Of a stretch of 64,000 nt of DNA, positions 1-11,536 are shown one piece after another (within the stretch, counting starts at the first letter, position 1; each line of letters begins with the position of its first letter). The notes beneath the pieces were generated by a model. That model did not search any database and had not been told where the DNA came from. It saw only the letters and a list, made by a program, of their open reading frames with translations. Both the position numbers and the translations under genes were made by a program. The stretch lies in NCBI GenBank assembly GCA_958510825.1, contig OY294045.1, forward strand, positions 94,362,988 to 94,426,987, written 5' to 3'. The DNA comes from Brachypterus glaber (Eukaryota; Arthropoda; Insecta; Coleoptera; Kateretidae).

Positions 1-499
1 AAACTCGAAAAATGCATGTGATTATAAGAGTCGCAAAATAGAAAAATAATATTAAATCATAGGAAAAGCTTGAAGCTACGCTCTAAGCTTATAGCTGTAA
101 ATAAACTTGGTACCATGGATCATCCATTGATTTTGAAAATCGTATTTTTTTCCTATTATTGAAAATAAGTTTCAAACGCTAAAGTTTCACAGGTGTCACT
201 ATGAGAGTCACACAATCTTATCACCTGATTGATAGTGGTAAGTGATATCCTATCAGTAATAAGTTATCATTGATAAGAAATAATTATAATTTTTCAAAAA
301 AAAAACATGTAAAATAGAAAAAACTACAAAGTTACAGGGCCCTAGGGACGCCAATTTAATAAATAAATAAAAGTAAATTACTTAAATTTTAATTTAATAT
401 TTTAATAACTTACATAGAAATTCTATGATAGATACTTTAGATTCTATGATAGAATTTAAAGTAACAAGTACCGCAACCATGAGTAACTAGAAGGCCATA
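1..499. other. AT-rich stretch without a gene
   Basis: No coding region is recognisable. Bases 5-46 are an imperfect inverted copy of 14336-14385 (shared core TTATAAGAGTCGCAAAATAG), so this edge is itself part of a dispersed repeat. Confidence 0.5.
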
Positions 500-923
500 C
501 ACGGAAAGAGATTAGTGGGCTCTGCGCTATACATTATAAGATATTTGGTAACAGTGGCAAATTATAGTGATTTAAGCTATAGATTATAAGGAACACAATA
601 ACTAATAATGTTAAAAATAAATTGGAAACGATTATATATATTACAGACACGATTATATTTATTACAGGCACTATTCTTAATTTACAGAAATTTTATTATA
701 TTATAAAAATTATTAGCACGGACAATAATTAAATCTATTTAAGCTATAAATGCCATACTATTTGTTATATTTTATTATTCACTAAACAATTAAAGTATTT
801 CATATAAATTTTTACACTGACTGCCATAATTGTAAGAGAAAGCCTTGTATTTATATAATAAGCGATTATAATTTGCTTGGTATGTGTGTTATAGCGCTCC
901 TAGCTATAATTTTTTTTTTCGTG
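500..923 (+). mobile_element. CACGG-type MITE, copy 1
   Basis: A 424-bp non-autonomous DNA element with ends CACGG...CGTG and a TA dinucleotide on both sides (498-499 and 924-925). Five copies occur in this window (also 41753, 42850, 61554 and 62791). No reading frame spans it. The ends pair only partly: CACGGAAA, then an imperfect inverted match around GCGCTATA at both ends. The CAC terminus and 2-bp duplication would fit the CACTA/Mirage/Chapaev group, but that is inference. Confidence 0.8.
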
Positions 924-2186
924 TAATTCAGAACCAGTTCTAAACACTGTTCAGAACTAGTTCTGAAGAGTTCCTAACTCGAAACGTGAATAAAGCCATA
1001 GTATCACCCTAGTAAAGATAAAAGAGAGCAATATCTAAAAAAAACCTGAGGATACACTAATATTTTCTTTAATTTAATTACCGGTTATCGGTACTAGTGA
1101 CTACTTCAAACTTTATAGGTTATTATTATGATATATTACTATTTTTTGGTTTAGTTAAACGTGAAAAACTTTAGTTAAAAAGAAAAATGCGTTACAGTAT
1201 AAGGTACCTAACTTGACAAATTACCAAAAATAGTTTTAAAGTAAGATAAATTCAAGAATATTATTTACCTTGGTGACCAATCATTTGTCGTACTTCTTTG
1301 GTGTATCCCTACCATAATCAAAATTGTCATTAAGCTTTAGGTAGTGCATAAATTTAAATTTTCTCTTTTTCTTAGTATTTTACACCGAAAACTATAAATA
1401 GATAGTTTATTTAATAACTTAATCATGTCTCAATAAAAGTCTGCTGTCACAAAACAAAACAAACGTAGGCATTTCTACTAGTTTTTAGATAAAAACATTT
1501 AAATGTATTACTTAATTTATATTGAATATAAATGTTTTAAGATTGTTAATTAACAAAAAACAAAGTTTATTTTATTGATTTCTATTTATTATTCAAAAAG
1601 CAACATTTGTAACAAACTTTACTACAACTAAACTTTTCAATATAGCGTCAAAAATCAAAAACAGTTTTTGTAGTGGGGAAGAACGCAAATAATTGTAAAT
1701 AAAACAGGTTGTGAATAAAATAGTATACAAACCTCGGCGGAAAATTTCATTTTTTCTTCCGGAATTAGATGGCCGCTGGGTTAACGCCCCTTGGTCAGCT
1801 AACCTTCCCTCAGGAAGTGAAACTTTTTCCACTTGACCTCGAGGATGCGCATCTTCGTTTTATTTAGATATGTCTGTAAAATGCTAAGAAGGCCTAATTC
1901 ACCGGTTGTTTTTAATTAAAATTCACAAATAAATAAAGTTTAAACGATTTGTTTAAAAGTCGTTTACTTCACAAATGATTCATCACTAAGGCTCATGGAA
2001 CTCAAATATTATGTTTAGTGAAATGGCACAGGTGGGCTTTTAATCAAATTTTACGACAAAATGTTCGTTGTTTTTGGGGTGTAAATTATTTCAATTTACA
2101 TATTGAAATTGGCTTCGTCTGATCATTTAAAAAAGCGAAACCTTAATTATTATCTACGAATTGAAAATGAAGAAAAAAACAATTTG
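924..2186. other. AT-rich intergenic DNA
   Basis: No domain is recognisable. Bases 936-977 contain two short palindromes of the AGAAC/GTTCT type. A slightly GC-richer patch at 1740-1860 is listed separately as a possible exon remnant. Confidence 0.4.
1727..1850 (-). other. possible exon remnant, unrecognised
   Basis: On the minus strand this patch is open for about 40 codons, reading ...EKVSLPEGRLADQGALTQ..., is clearly richer in GC than its surroundings, and runs into a donor-like GAG|GTTTGT near 1732. A competing frame reads MRILEVKWKKFHF and then stops. I recognise neither. It may be an old exon, a transposon remnant or chance. Confidence 0.15.
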
Positions 2187-2336
2187 GGAACGTTCAAGTA
2201 TTACGTAACGCTCCTAGCGGGGGGGAAGACATTTTGGAGTGTTACGCCCATGATAATGGTATAGGAAAATAGCGTTACAGGGGGGGTGGGGGTCCAAAAT
2301 AATCAAAAGTTGCGTTACGTAATACTTGAACGTTCC
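2187..2336. mobile_element. 150-bp MITE with GGAACGTTCAAG termini
   Basis: A compact inverted-repeat element. Its first 24 bases (GGAACGTTCAAGTATTACG and on) are repeated in reverse complement at its end. The interior is a G-rich spacer. Single ends of the same type occur at 4319-4344, 6297-6322, 19429-19452 and 56435-56460. ATTTG/ATTTT beside the ends is a possible imperfect target duplication. Confidence 0.8.
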
Positions 2337-2929
2337 ATTTTGTAAGATAAGTATTATTGGTACTTTAGATGCAGTAATAAACTAAGATTTTTATTTCCGT
2401 TCGATGAATACTTTCCATCCAATCTATCCATTGGTTAAGCTATGATTTGTTGATAAATTTATTTCAAACTAGATGAAACGTTGCAAGCACCCTGTCAAAA
2501 CATCGGCACTATTGTACACTAGAGCCATCTAGTTTGCAAATTTCAAACTAGTTGTTTTGTTTGATTTTAAATTCTGTATCTTGAAAACATTATATTCTAG
2601 CAAAAAACTCTATATAACATTTTTTATAGGGCTTAAAAAGAGCTTTTATTTAAAATATAATTTTTTGAAATCGGGTTATAAATATGTGAGATATGCTAAA
2701 AAAACCTTTTACTGCTTTAAACGCCAATATCTCGAAAACAATGCGATTTAGAAAAACGTTGTTTATAACCAATTTAAAATTATCTTTTATATAAGTGCTA
2801 AATTAACCAAATACAATAATAATTGCCTTAATTTAAAAAAAAAAACGCGAAAAATAGGAGTTTTACCCTATTTTTACCCCCTGCCCCCAATCGTTTACCC
2901 CCAAAATATAATCAACTATTCGGAATATG

Positions 2930-3070
2930 ATAAGAAACAATATGAAAAAACCGCAAGTCGATATCTCATGTAGAAATGGAGTTAGAGAGTTTACACCCAG
3001 ACAGACAGACGGACGCAAAAATTTTTTTTACTGATTTCGATTCAGAATGGTCTAAAACTTCGAGAAATGT
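2930..3070. repeat. dispersed repeat with GACA/GACG run
   Basis: Contains CAGACAGACAGACGGACGC at 3000-3016 after a short conserved-looking lead. A comparable run of GACG/GACA units lies at 45391-45447. Such tracts commonly sit inside dispersed insect repeats. No coding potential is seen. Confidence 0.4.
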
Positions 3071-3664
3071 GAAAAAAAAACGTGGTCAGAGATTTTGACT
3101 TTTCGGCGAAGATTTCAATACAATAGTAGCACTAAGTACCGAGTAAAAAAATGTTAAAACATTTGTGTAAAAATTATTGTTATAGGTAGATCGAATTTTT
3201 TAGGACAAAATATACTAAGAATAAAAATAAAAGCTACCGAATTTTTAGTTAATGGCTTGAATCCAAATTTTCCTTTTTTTGTTACATTTTTTACGTTATT
3301 CCTAAATTGGCGAGAAAATTTTTATTACATGTAGATATAAAAATGGGTATTTCCTTTATTTTTTTAATTAGCTATTTTGTGTTGACATAAAAAAAGTCTA
3401 TAGAATTTTGTGCAAACATAAAAGGTAAATTTAATTGTTTTTGAATTTGTGTCTTATTATTTTTAATAATTAAAATAATTCTTGGTTTATAGAACTGCGT
3501 TTAAATTTATAAAGACAAAAATTTCCCAACGTTTCGCCATTTATTGAATTGGCATCTTCAAGGGATAAATACAACAAAAATATCAGTTAAAATACAAAAA
3601 ATTAAATTAATGACATTGACAAGAAAAATAAAGGTAATATATTTTTTTTTATTTTTCTTGTCAA

Positions 3665-3817
3665 TCAGGCCTATTCACATGTACCATTGAGATTGAAATT
3701 TGTGGCAATATTGACGAAAATTGCAAGGTCATTTATGTCAACTGTATTAAAACTGCATGGTATTGTAATTTTTGTCAATATTGAATAGATTTCAATGGTA
3801 CATGTGAATAGGCCTGA
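3665..3817. mobile_element. nested 153-bp MITE
   Basis: Its termini are inverted copies about 26 bp long, starting TCAGGCCTATTCACATG and ending in the reverse complement. It sits at the centre of the larger palindrome. No coding capacity. Confidence 0.7.
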
Positions 3818-3872
3818 TTGTCATTAATTCAATTTTTTGTATTTTAACTGATATTTTTGTTGTATTTATCCC

Positions 3873-3906
3873 CTGAAGATACCAATTCAATAAATGGCGA
3901 AACGTT
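3873..3906 (+). ncRNA. hammerhead-like motif (site A, right arm)
   Basis: Reads CTGAAGA, then a 19-base stem-loop segment, then GAAACGTT. Within the segment, CCA pairs with TGG. The mirror copy in the left arm (3529-3562, minus) has a longer GCCA/TGGC stem but begins TTGAAGA. The cleavage triplet would be GTT, not the preferred GTC, so this copy is probably weak or dead. Confidence 0.35.
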
Positions 3907-5360
3907 GAGAAATTTTTGTCTCTATAAATTTAAACGCAGTTCTATAAACCAAGAATTATTTTAATTATTACTTACATAATTAGAACGAGAGAAAATATTT
4001 ATTATTTAGTTAGATTTTCGGTAGGATTTTATTCATTTTAGACATCAAAGCCTTTTTATTTTAACATTTTGAATATTTTAAAATATTTTTCCCCGCTCAA
4101 CATAATTCAGATTTAAATATTTATATCCAAAACAAAAGATAAAATTTTTATCTGATTATGTTTACCAGCATCAAAATATACCGGATCATATATAAAACTA
4201 ATAAATGTCAACAATAAACTACTAAAAGGTCCGGTGGTCTTCTAATAAGCCTATTTTTTACAAAAAAATGTTTTTTTTTTGTAAAAAAGGCTCATTTACT
4301 ATAATTTTGGTAGAATTTGCGTTACGTAATACTTGAACGTTTCCTTAGATGCAGTAATAAACTAAGATTTTTATTTCCATTCGATGGATACTTTCCATCC
4401 AATCCATCCATTGGTTAGGCTATGATTTGTTGATAAACTTATTTCAAACAAATTGTTAAAAAAAATGTGTAATAGTTATTTATGGTACTAGTGGGTAAAG
4501 TAAGATATCGGTTTACCCATGAGTGCCATACAAGGTTTTATCCAATAAATAGCTTAGGAATTCATATTTTTATTAAAAATTTTAATGAAATTTACAAGAA
4601 AATAATTTGACAAGTGACAGTTGGGTAAAATAAATAATTATCCACTTAATAAAGTAAAAGCCAAGCGGGGGTTATTATTGAGTTTATCTATTTAAAATAA
4701 AGCTGGTAATTGTCTTATTATCTGTATGTATTGGATAAAAAATATTGTTATAGATATGTAGGTAGAATTTTTTAGGACGTGAGATATAATATTTACCCAA
4801 CCATATGACCATATTGTTCTTCCTTCCTATAATTATGACAAAATAATACTAAGAATAAAAATCAAAGCTACCGAATTTTTAATTAATGGCTTAAATCCAA
4901 ATTTTTACTTTTTTTGTCACATTTTTCACGTTATTCCTCAATTGGCGAGAAAATGTTTATTACATGTAGATATACAAATGGGTATTTTTTTTTTTAATTA
5001 TCTATTTTATGTTACCATAAAAAAAGGTCTATAGAATTTTGTGCAAACATAAAGGGTATTTTTTTTTTTTTAGAATTTGTGTTTTATTATTTTTAATCAA
5101 AAATCTCTGGTCAAATCATTCTTGGTTAGATTTCCGGTAAGATTTTATTTATTTTAGACATCAAAGCTTTCTTATTTTTGTATTTTGAATATTTTAAAAT
5201 ATTTTTCCCCGTTCAACATAATTCAGATTTAAATATTTATATCCAAAACAAAAGATAAAATTTTTATCTGATTATGTTTACCAGCATCAAAATTTATCGG
5301 ATCATAGATATAATAAATGTCAACAATAAACTACTAAAAGGTCCGGTGGTCTTCTAATCA

Positions 5361-5693
5361 CCCATTAGTAATGGATCCCAATCAAATTTAAACGGTCTTT
5401 AAGCCACTTTACCTACTGGGTCCATGGGCTATTCCAGTGGGCCGTGAAACGCCCGCTACTATTGTTTTTAATAGGATGATGTTGGTTATATTTTAAGGTT
5501 TTTGAATATAGTAAAATAAATATAAATTTATGTTTTGTATTACAAAATGATTAAAATGCATTTATCAAACAATTGATTGATTGATTGTCCGTAAAAGGTG
5601 TTTAATTTTTATTTCTCTGTGTTTTTTTTTCAACTATAAAAAAAATTAAAAAATTTATTTGGTTTTAAAAATTAATTAAAGAATCATTATTAA
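5361..5693. other. AT-rich spacer
   Basis: No gene is seen. Bases 5385-5412 (ATTTAAACGGTCTTTA core) match 11957-11975, a short dispersed repeat. Confidence 0.4.
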
Positions 5694-6051
5694 GGGGTCT
5701 TTCTATCTCCAAATTTTAAAAATATTTTGTTTTTAAATATTTGTTTTATATATAAAGAAAGAAAGATACCATTGTGAAATTTTGTAGGTATGTTTATTTA
5801 TATTTAAAGAATACAAAATGTTTTTTTTTAGATTTTTAAAGGGCCATCTTTTGCCATAAATTAAAAAAAAACGTCAAAATAATGGTTTGGATCGACTAAA
5901 AAAAATTATGGCAAAAAATGGCACTTTAAAAATCTATTTTTTTTTGTATTCTTTAAATATAAATAAACATACCTACAAAATTTTACAATGATGCCTTTTT
6001 CTTTCTGTTTAAAAACAAAATATTTTTAAAATTTGATGGTAGAAAGACCCC
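5694..6051. mobile_element. 358-bp palindromic MITE with TTAA target site
   Basis: Long inverted arms start GGGGTCTTTC and end GAAAGACCCC. TTAA flanks both ends (5690-5693 and 6052-6055). A TTAA duplication is the hallmark of piggyBac-type insertion, but the terminal bases do not match the piggyBac-like MITEs elsewhere in this window, so assignment to that superfamily is tentative. Confidence 0.75.
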
Positions 6052-6691
6052 TTAATGTAAAATTTAAAAAACATTACCCTGATTCAGTCAAATAAAAAGT
6101 ATGAAAAAAAAAAAAATAGATGAAAGATGAATACACGTTTACAAATTAAAACTTTTTTCTTAAGCGCCAATTCCGTTTAACAACTTCTCACGAATTTTTA
6201 TCCGCTGAATCTGAATCCGTCAGTCTTTTTTAAATTGGAGAATACCGGAAATATTTGCTTAAAAACTTTAATCGGCGTCCAAAATGATCAAAATTTGCGT
6301 TACGTAATACTTGAACGTTCCCTTACCCAACGATAAGCATGTACAAGTACATGTAATTACACATGATATGTAGTTTCTATGTGCACATAAATGTAATTAA
6401 TATGTGAATTTAAAATACATTACACGAAATTTACAATTTACAGAGCCGACGCCTACCAGGCCCGGCTAGCCAGTCGGGCCGACAAGTAAGATGAATTCCC
6501 TGCGTTTTGAAGCGAGGATCGTGACCTAGGAAGGAGCGGCAATCAGAACTTGCTGATTTGCAAGCCACGCCTACCTCGCTCTTTGCCCGACAAACAAAAA
6601 CCTAATCACTTGATCACAAAAAAATCAAAAAACTGCACTCGTTTGTAAATACCGAACACGTTTACTTTTTTGTTGTTGTATTCTATGCAAT
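6052..6691. other. AT-rich spacer with a GC-rich island
   Basis: Bases 6297-6322 are a solo transposon end of the GGAACGTTCAAG type. Bases 6440-6595 are strikingly GC-rich for this window and contain the inverted words GGCCCGGCTAG and CTAGCCAGTCGGGCC. I see no reading frame, tRNA fold or known RNA there. Confidence 0.4.
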
Positions 6692-7014
6692 ATACCGGGT
6701 GTTTTTTTTAACTTTCAAATATCTCGAATACTATGCATTTTAGAAATAAAAAATGTCGGACAAAATTAATTTATTTTAATGGTGGTAACAAAATGGCGTA
6801 TTTATTTTTTACGGATATTTACGTTTTCAAGGTCATTTCAAGGTCAACATTGTTTTTTTTAAGTACAAACATATATTTTTTTACTGTTATTTCCCCTCAA
6901 AAAAATAAAAATCTTTCGTAAAAAACTTTTTTTGATCAGACTTTTAGTTGCAGAGATAATACAGCCACACAAAATTAAAAAAGTTGTATCTCCGACGGAC
7001 TTGACTACACCTTT

Positions 7015-7240
7015 TCAAGTTCAGAAAGTGTGATATTAATTTCAGACAGTGTAATTTGTTATTCAGATTTTTAAAATAAATTTCAGAAAGTATAAATTGT
7101 AATTCAGATTTTTAAATTATATTTCAGAAAGTGTAAATTGTAATTCAGATTTGCAAGTTATATTTCAGAAAGTATAAATTGAAATTCAGATTTGTAATAT
7201 ATATTTCAGAAAGCGTAAGTTGAAATTCATAAAGTGTAAG
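7015..7240 (+). repeat. 41-bp tandem repeats, left arm
   Basis: Copies of TTCAGAAAGTGTAAATTG recur at about 7022, 7082, 7124, 7165 and 7206, giving a period near 41 bp. More diverged copies continue at 7520-7640. The right arm holds the same units in inverted orientation. Confidence 0.75.
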
Positions 7241-7396
7241 ATAAGTTGCAAGGCAACAAGGTTTTTCTGACACGTGTAATGCACACTTAAATTTTGTAAA
7301 TTTGGTAAGTAACCTAACCTCAAATTGTGACCCCCCCCTTTTTTGATAATGAGTAAGCAAATTGTTAATTCAGTTTTTCTTTATTAAATTACAGCC

Positions 7397-7432
7397 CTGA
7401 GGAAGAGCGGCAGCATATGCCCTCGAAACGTC
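7397..7432 (+). ncRNA. hammerhead-like motif (site B)
   Basis: CTGAGGA is followed by a stem-loop in which GAG and GGCA pair with TGCC and CTC around one bulged C, then GAAACGTC. The flanking GCC/GGC could form the start of stem I. The core follows the hammerhead consensus CUGANGA...GAAA...GUC. Stem III is minimal, as in the hammerheads known from Penelope-like elements. Confidence 0.45.
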
Positions 7433-7912
7433 GGCGAAAATTACACAAAATATCTCTTTTTTTTTGCGTTGAGTCCTATAACCTACAAACCCCAATTGTA
7501 TTAAAAAAGTAGAAATTAATTTTCAGAATGTGTTATTTTATTTAAATTTGGATCTGTAAATTCAATTTCAGAAAGTGTAAATTAATTTTAGGAAACGGTA
7601 ATTTGTAAATCAGAAATCATAATTTTTATTTCGGAACGTATTATTTTCCATGCATTTTGAATGAAATAGGTGATTGCATGGTAATAATCTTAACACGGGA
7701 TTTCTTGCCATTGAACCACGACAAATTGCGCAATTTTCCTGCAGATTCATCTCTTTAATTACAAAAACTTACTCAGTTTTGATACATAAATCATTTGTCA
7801 GCAAAACAAACTTCCTAAGGAACATATTTTAGATTTTAAGCTTTCACGGCCATTAAGATATAAAGAACTTTCACTTTCGGGTTTAGACCGTGTTAATGGA
7901 TTTTCACTTTCC

Positions 7913-7947
7913 GACGTTTCGTCTCTTACTACTAGAGACATCTTCAG
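7913..7947 (-). ncRNA. hammerhead-like motif (site C), 3' of the Penelope element
   Basis: On the minus strand it reads CTGAAGA, T, the perfect five-base-pair stem GTCTC/GAGAC around a nine-base loop, then GAAACGTC. TCC/GGA can start stem I. It lies 44 bp downstream of the end of the Penelope reading frame, where Penelope-like elements are known to carry hammerhead ribozymes in their terminal repeats. One extra T before stem II departs from the consensus. Confidence 0.5.
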
Positions 7948-7990
7948 GGATTAATCTGAAACTAAGTTTCGAATCAACTTGTGTCACTAT

Positions 7991-10923
7991 TTATGACGAG
8001 TTGTGGTTATTCACCCGTGACGAGGTTTTTCCTATCAAAGACTTCCATATTGCAGGTAAGTGGTAACCAGTGTCCCGATTGATATTGTTAGGATGCTTGA
8101 TGATTTCTATCGATTCCCGTATCTTCCTTGGCATTTTTCTGTTTTCTGTTAATATTTGTTTTGTTTCAGACAAATTGATTTTATGACCTGTTTCATGTAC
8201 ATGTTCGGCTACTGCCGATAAGGAAATTTGTTTCTTTCTTATATTGCGCTCATGCTCTTGAAGTCTTGTAGAAATTTTTTCTCTTAGTTTCACCTATGTA
8301 AACCGTACCACAGGAGCAGGGTATTTTATATACGCCTTCTGAACTCAGGGGTATTTTGTCTTTTGTTGAAGTCAAACATTGACCTAATTTTTGGTTGGAC
8401 CGAAATATAGGCTTAATATTTGACTTCTTGAAAAGTTTACCTATTTTATCCGTGATACCGCTTACATAGGGAAAACATGCAAAATTTTTAGGAACTATCA
8501 TTGATAGAAATTTAAATTGGGTATTACATGTTGACCACGTTATTAAAAAACTAAATAGTGCATATTTTGCTATATTAAAACTTCGTGATACCCTAAACGT
8601 GTGTGGCTTGCTAAATGTCTATTTTGCCCTAGCCCACTCACATATGTCATTTAATATATTATGTTGGGGGTCTGGAACTGAAGTAAGCAGAGTACTGATC
8701 TCGCAAAAAAGAATGTTGCGGCTAATTTTTAATTTAGGTTTTAGGGAGAGCTGTAAAGAAACTTTTAAAAATAAGGGAATTTTAACAGTTACATGTATAT
8801 ATATTTTAAGATGTGTATGCTTTGTTAGGGATAATTTAAATTTGTTTTTACAAAATTGTGACATTCATAATTATCAGACAAGAGGAAACAAAATGCTTTC
8901 TATTCCAATACATAAATCAGCACTTTACGAAAGATCTCCCAAATATAATTGTATAAAACTTTTCAATACCTTGCCAGAAAATATAAGAATCATAAAGTCT
9001 GATATAAAGTTTAAAAATGTAGTAAAGTCTTTTCTCAAAAAAGAAGCTTTTTATACCCTGAATGAATTTTACTCCTTTGATTTTACTTTAAATTGATAGA
9101 ATTTAGATGTATATATGTATATATTAAGACTTTTATTACATGTTCTTTTCTTTACCTGTTATTTATTGTATATTTATGTAACTCTTTACTTGTAGAGTTT
9201 TAGGGGGACCGTTGCACATATTTTGTTTTTTTATTTTTTTTTTTTTTTTTTTTTACAGCCTAGCTGTTTTTGTTGTTTTTTTTAATAAAAATGTGCATTT
9301 GTATATGCCCTTATATGTATGCATATGTTTGTATATATATACTTGTGTATATAAGTAACTTCTTACCACCAGAAGACGAGTCCCTTTGTCCCTCTAGTAG
9401 TAATATAAATTCTGTATGACGTGCCATATGTACATTTGTACCCTTGTGGTAAATAAAGTTGATTTGATTTGATTTGAGTATAACTTGTGTCTGTCTGTCA
9501 TTGTCACTATTGTCCTGTTGTTTGGGTCTGGGATTTCTGTATTTGTATATGGTCTTATTAATGTCTTTTTTGGTATAACCGTTCATGGTCAAGGCTTTGG
9601 TTAGTTTAAGGAGTTCTGTGTCTAGGGAATTCTTGTCTGAAATCATGAAAGCCCTATGAACAAGTGAATTAACTACCGAGCGGTTTTGAGAGGGATGGTG
9701 ATGTGAAAATGCGTTTAGGTATCTGTCAGTGTGGGTTTTCTTCCTGTATACCGAGTGTCCTATTGAGCCATTTTCCGTTTTGTAAACCAAAACGTCCAAA
9801 AAGGGAAGTGATCCGTTGTTCTCAATTTCCATCGTAAACCGTATAGATTTATGTTGGGAATTGAGGTGATTCAGAAAACCTTGAAGGCTTTCCATGCCAT
9901 GGGGCCAAATAGCATAGACATCGTCTACGTATCTGCGCCAAATTTTAGGTTTTAATGGAAATGACTCAATAGCTTTTTTCTCGAAGTATTCCATGAAAGC
10001 ATTGGCCGCAGGGGGTGATAATGACGCCTGACACTTGTTCATAGAACTCTCCCTGTATCAGAAAATATGTAGATGTCAGACAAGCTTCAAATAATTTACA
10101 TAACTTAGGGTCAAGATTTCCAGTTGTAAGTAGGTCTCGTATAATATTTATTGTATCGGGAACGGGAACGTTAGTAAATAGAGATTCTACGTCGAAACTA
10201 ACCATTATGTCCGAGGGGTCCAGGGTCACTGTCGATAAGGTTTGTACAAAGTGTGTGGAATTTTTTACATAAGACCTCGTTTTTCCAACTAACTGATTTA
10301 AGATTTGGGCAAGGTGTTTGGAAAGTTTATACGTAGGGGAACCTATTGTGCTGACAATTGGTCTAAGAGGGGCACCGTCCTTGTGAATTTTAGGTAAACC
10401 ATATAATTTTGGTACGCGGGAGTCTCGGGGGGTTAGATTATAAATTTCAAGAGGTGTAAGGGAGGATTGTTTAAGTAATTGTGTGATTTTTCGTTCAAAT
10501 TTTCCAGTAGGATCGGTCTCGAGTTTTTCGTATGTGTCATTGTCTATGAGTTCCGTTATTTTGTTAAAATAGTCAAGTTTGTCCATCACCACAGTGGCAT
10601 TACCCTTATCAGCAGGCACAACAATAATATCGTCATTACGATTAAGATTCTTTAAAGCTAAATATTCCTCCCTTGTCAGGTTAGACTTAGGTGGTTTTGA
10701 CTTTTTCAGAATCGTCTGTTGGTACTGTCCTAGGTGTAATGGCAAAGTTATGTCCTTTGGACAGCAAAGAGATCTCACATTCTGTTAAGTTTGTCTTTGA
10801 CAAATTAACAACAGTGTTTGAATTTACTGGAGGTTTTTCTTTTCTATCCAAAGAAGAAAACTTTTTCTTTTGGATTTCTGAGACTTTAACACCAATATTT
10901 AAATTTTTTTTCCTAAGGAACAT
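7991..10923 (-). pseudogene. Penelope-like element, reverse transcriptase plus GIY-YIG endonuclease, broken
   Basis: Read on the minus strand in order. At 10923-10687 is the Penelope N-terminal region (LLSKGHNFAITP). At about 10720-10015 are the early RT motifs (VPADKGNATVV, GLPKIHKDGAPLRPI, FDVESLFTNVP). At 10042-9479 lies the catalytic motif RRYVDDVYAIW. At 8471-7991 is the GIY-YIG endonuclease (GVYKIPC, TVYIGETKR, then AEHVHETGHKI). Such elements copy themselves by target-primed reverse transcription. The copy is dead: there are frame changes near 10700-10780, 10015-10040 (where the conserved segment before the catalytic block looks shortened) and 8280. A plus-strand LINE at 8472-9478 splits the link between RT and endonuclease. 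The frame on the two sides of that insertion lines up, so the LINE arrived cleanly. Confidence 0.9.
8472..9478 (+). pseudogene. 5'-truncated non-LTR retrotransposon (LINE) inserted in the Penelope element
   Basis: The open frame runs from about 8479 to the TGA at 9094-9096 and gives the C-terminal end of a Jockey/CR1-like reverse transcriptase: KFLGTIIDRNLNW, FNILCWGSG, SQKRMLRLIF and a final AFYTLNEF. No start codon or catalytic domain is present, as expected of a 5' truncation. The 3' UTR follows (9097-9458) and the element ends in a short tail of GATTT repeats (9459-9477). The junctions fall inside the Penelope coding sequence (left near 8471, right at 9478). No clear target duplication is visible. 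Confidence 0.85.
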
Positions 10924-10984
10924 ATAAATATATAAATATTGTTAGGTTGGTAAGTTTTGTTTTAATTTGAAGTTTCTCGATAGA

Positions 10985-11335
10985 TAAATATTTCTGAAAT
11001 ACAATTTACACTTTCTGAAATACAATTTACTCTGTAATAATAATAATATAAAGTTATAATTTCTGAAATATAATTTACACTTTCTGAATTTCAACTTACG
11101 CTTTCTGAAATATAATTTACACTTTCTGAAATTTAATTTATACTTTCTGAAATATAAATTGCAAATCTGAATTACAATTTACACTTTCTGAAATATAAGT
11201 TGAAAATCTGAATTACAATTTACACTTTCTGAAATATAACTTGCAAATGTGAATAACAATTTATACATTCTGAAATTTAACTTGAAATTCTGAATATCAA
11301 TTTACACTTTCCTATTTAAAACTTGAAAAGGTGTA
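10985..11335 (-). repeat. tandem repeats, right arm of the foldback-like element
   Basis: Repeated words ACACTTTCTGAAATATAA and ATCTGAATTACAATTT form the inverted counterpart of the left-arm array. Units are degenerate and vary from about 20 to 41 bp. Confidence 0.7.
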
Positions 11336-11536
11336 GTCAATTCCTATGTATGAGCCGCTGAATTCGAATATGAGGTCGGAATTTGAAAGTTAGCTCCCAT
11401 TTTCAACAGAACCTCAAAAACCATACTTTTCGCAATGATATAATATGTTTTTTGAGGTTATGGTAAAAATGAGAGCAAACTTTTAAATTTCGACCTAAGA
11501 TTCGGATTCAGCGGCTCAAAATGCATAGGAATTGAC
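11336..11536. mobile_element. 201-bp MITE flanked by TA, nested in the right arm
   Basis: The ends are GTCAATTCCTATG and CATAGGAATTGAC, with arms of about 90 bp sharing GAGCCGCTGAAT. TA lies on both sides (11334-11335 and 11537-11538). The left arm of the host element gives the uninterrupted sequence GTGTAGTCAAG, which confirms the insertion. The TA target suggests the Tc1/mariner superfamily. Confidence 0.85.

Larger units (their letters stand above)
3465..3969. mobile_element. 505-bp palindromic element
   Basis: The arms (about 190 bp) are near-perfect inverted copies beginning AATAATTAAAATAATTCTTGG. Each arm carries a hammerhead-like motif (minus 3529-3562, plus 3873-3906). The paralogous unit at about 5080-5110 lacks the palindrome and so shows the empty site. 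A second inverted-repeat element (3665-3817) is nested at its centre. Confidence 0.75.
2337..5360 (+). repeat. diverged tandem duplication, unit about 2 kb
   Basis: Bases 2358-2470 match 4347-4450, and 3170-4255 match 4735-5360 in the same order and orientation. Both units are preceded by the same transposon end (GCGTTACGTAATACTTGAACG). Unit 1 carries an extra 2473-3165 block and the 505-bp palindrome at 3465-3969. Unit 2 carries a different block at 4451-4735. The paralogous blocks are similar with scattered small indels, so the duplication is old. There is no gene in either unit. Confidence 0.75.

Noticed and set aside
936..977. AGAAC/GTTCT palindromes resembling steroid-receptor sites
   Set aside because: Half-site spacing is two bases instead of three and there is no gene nearby.
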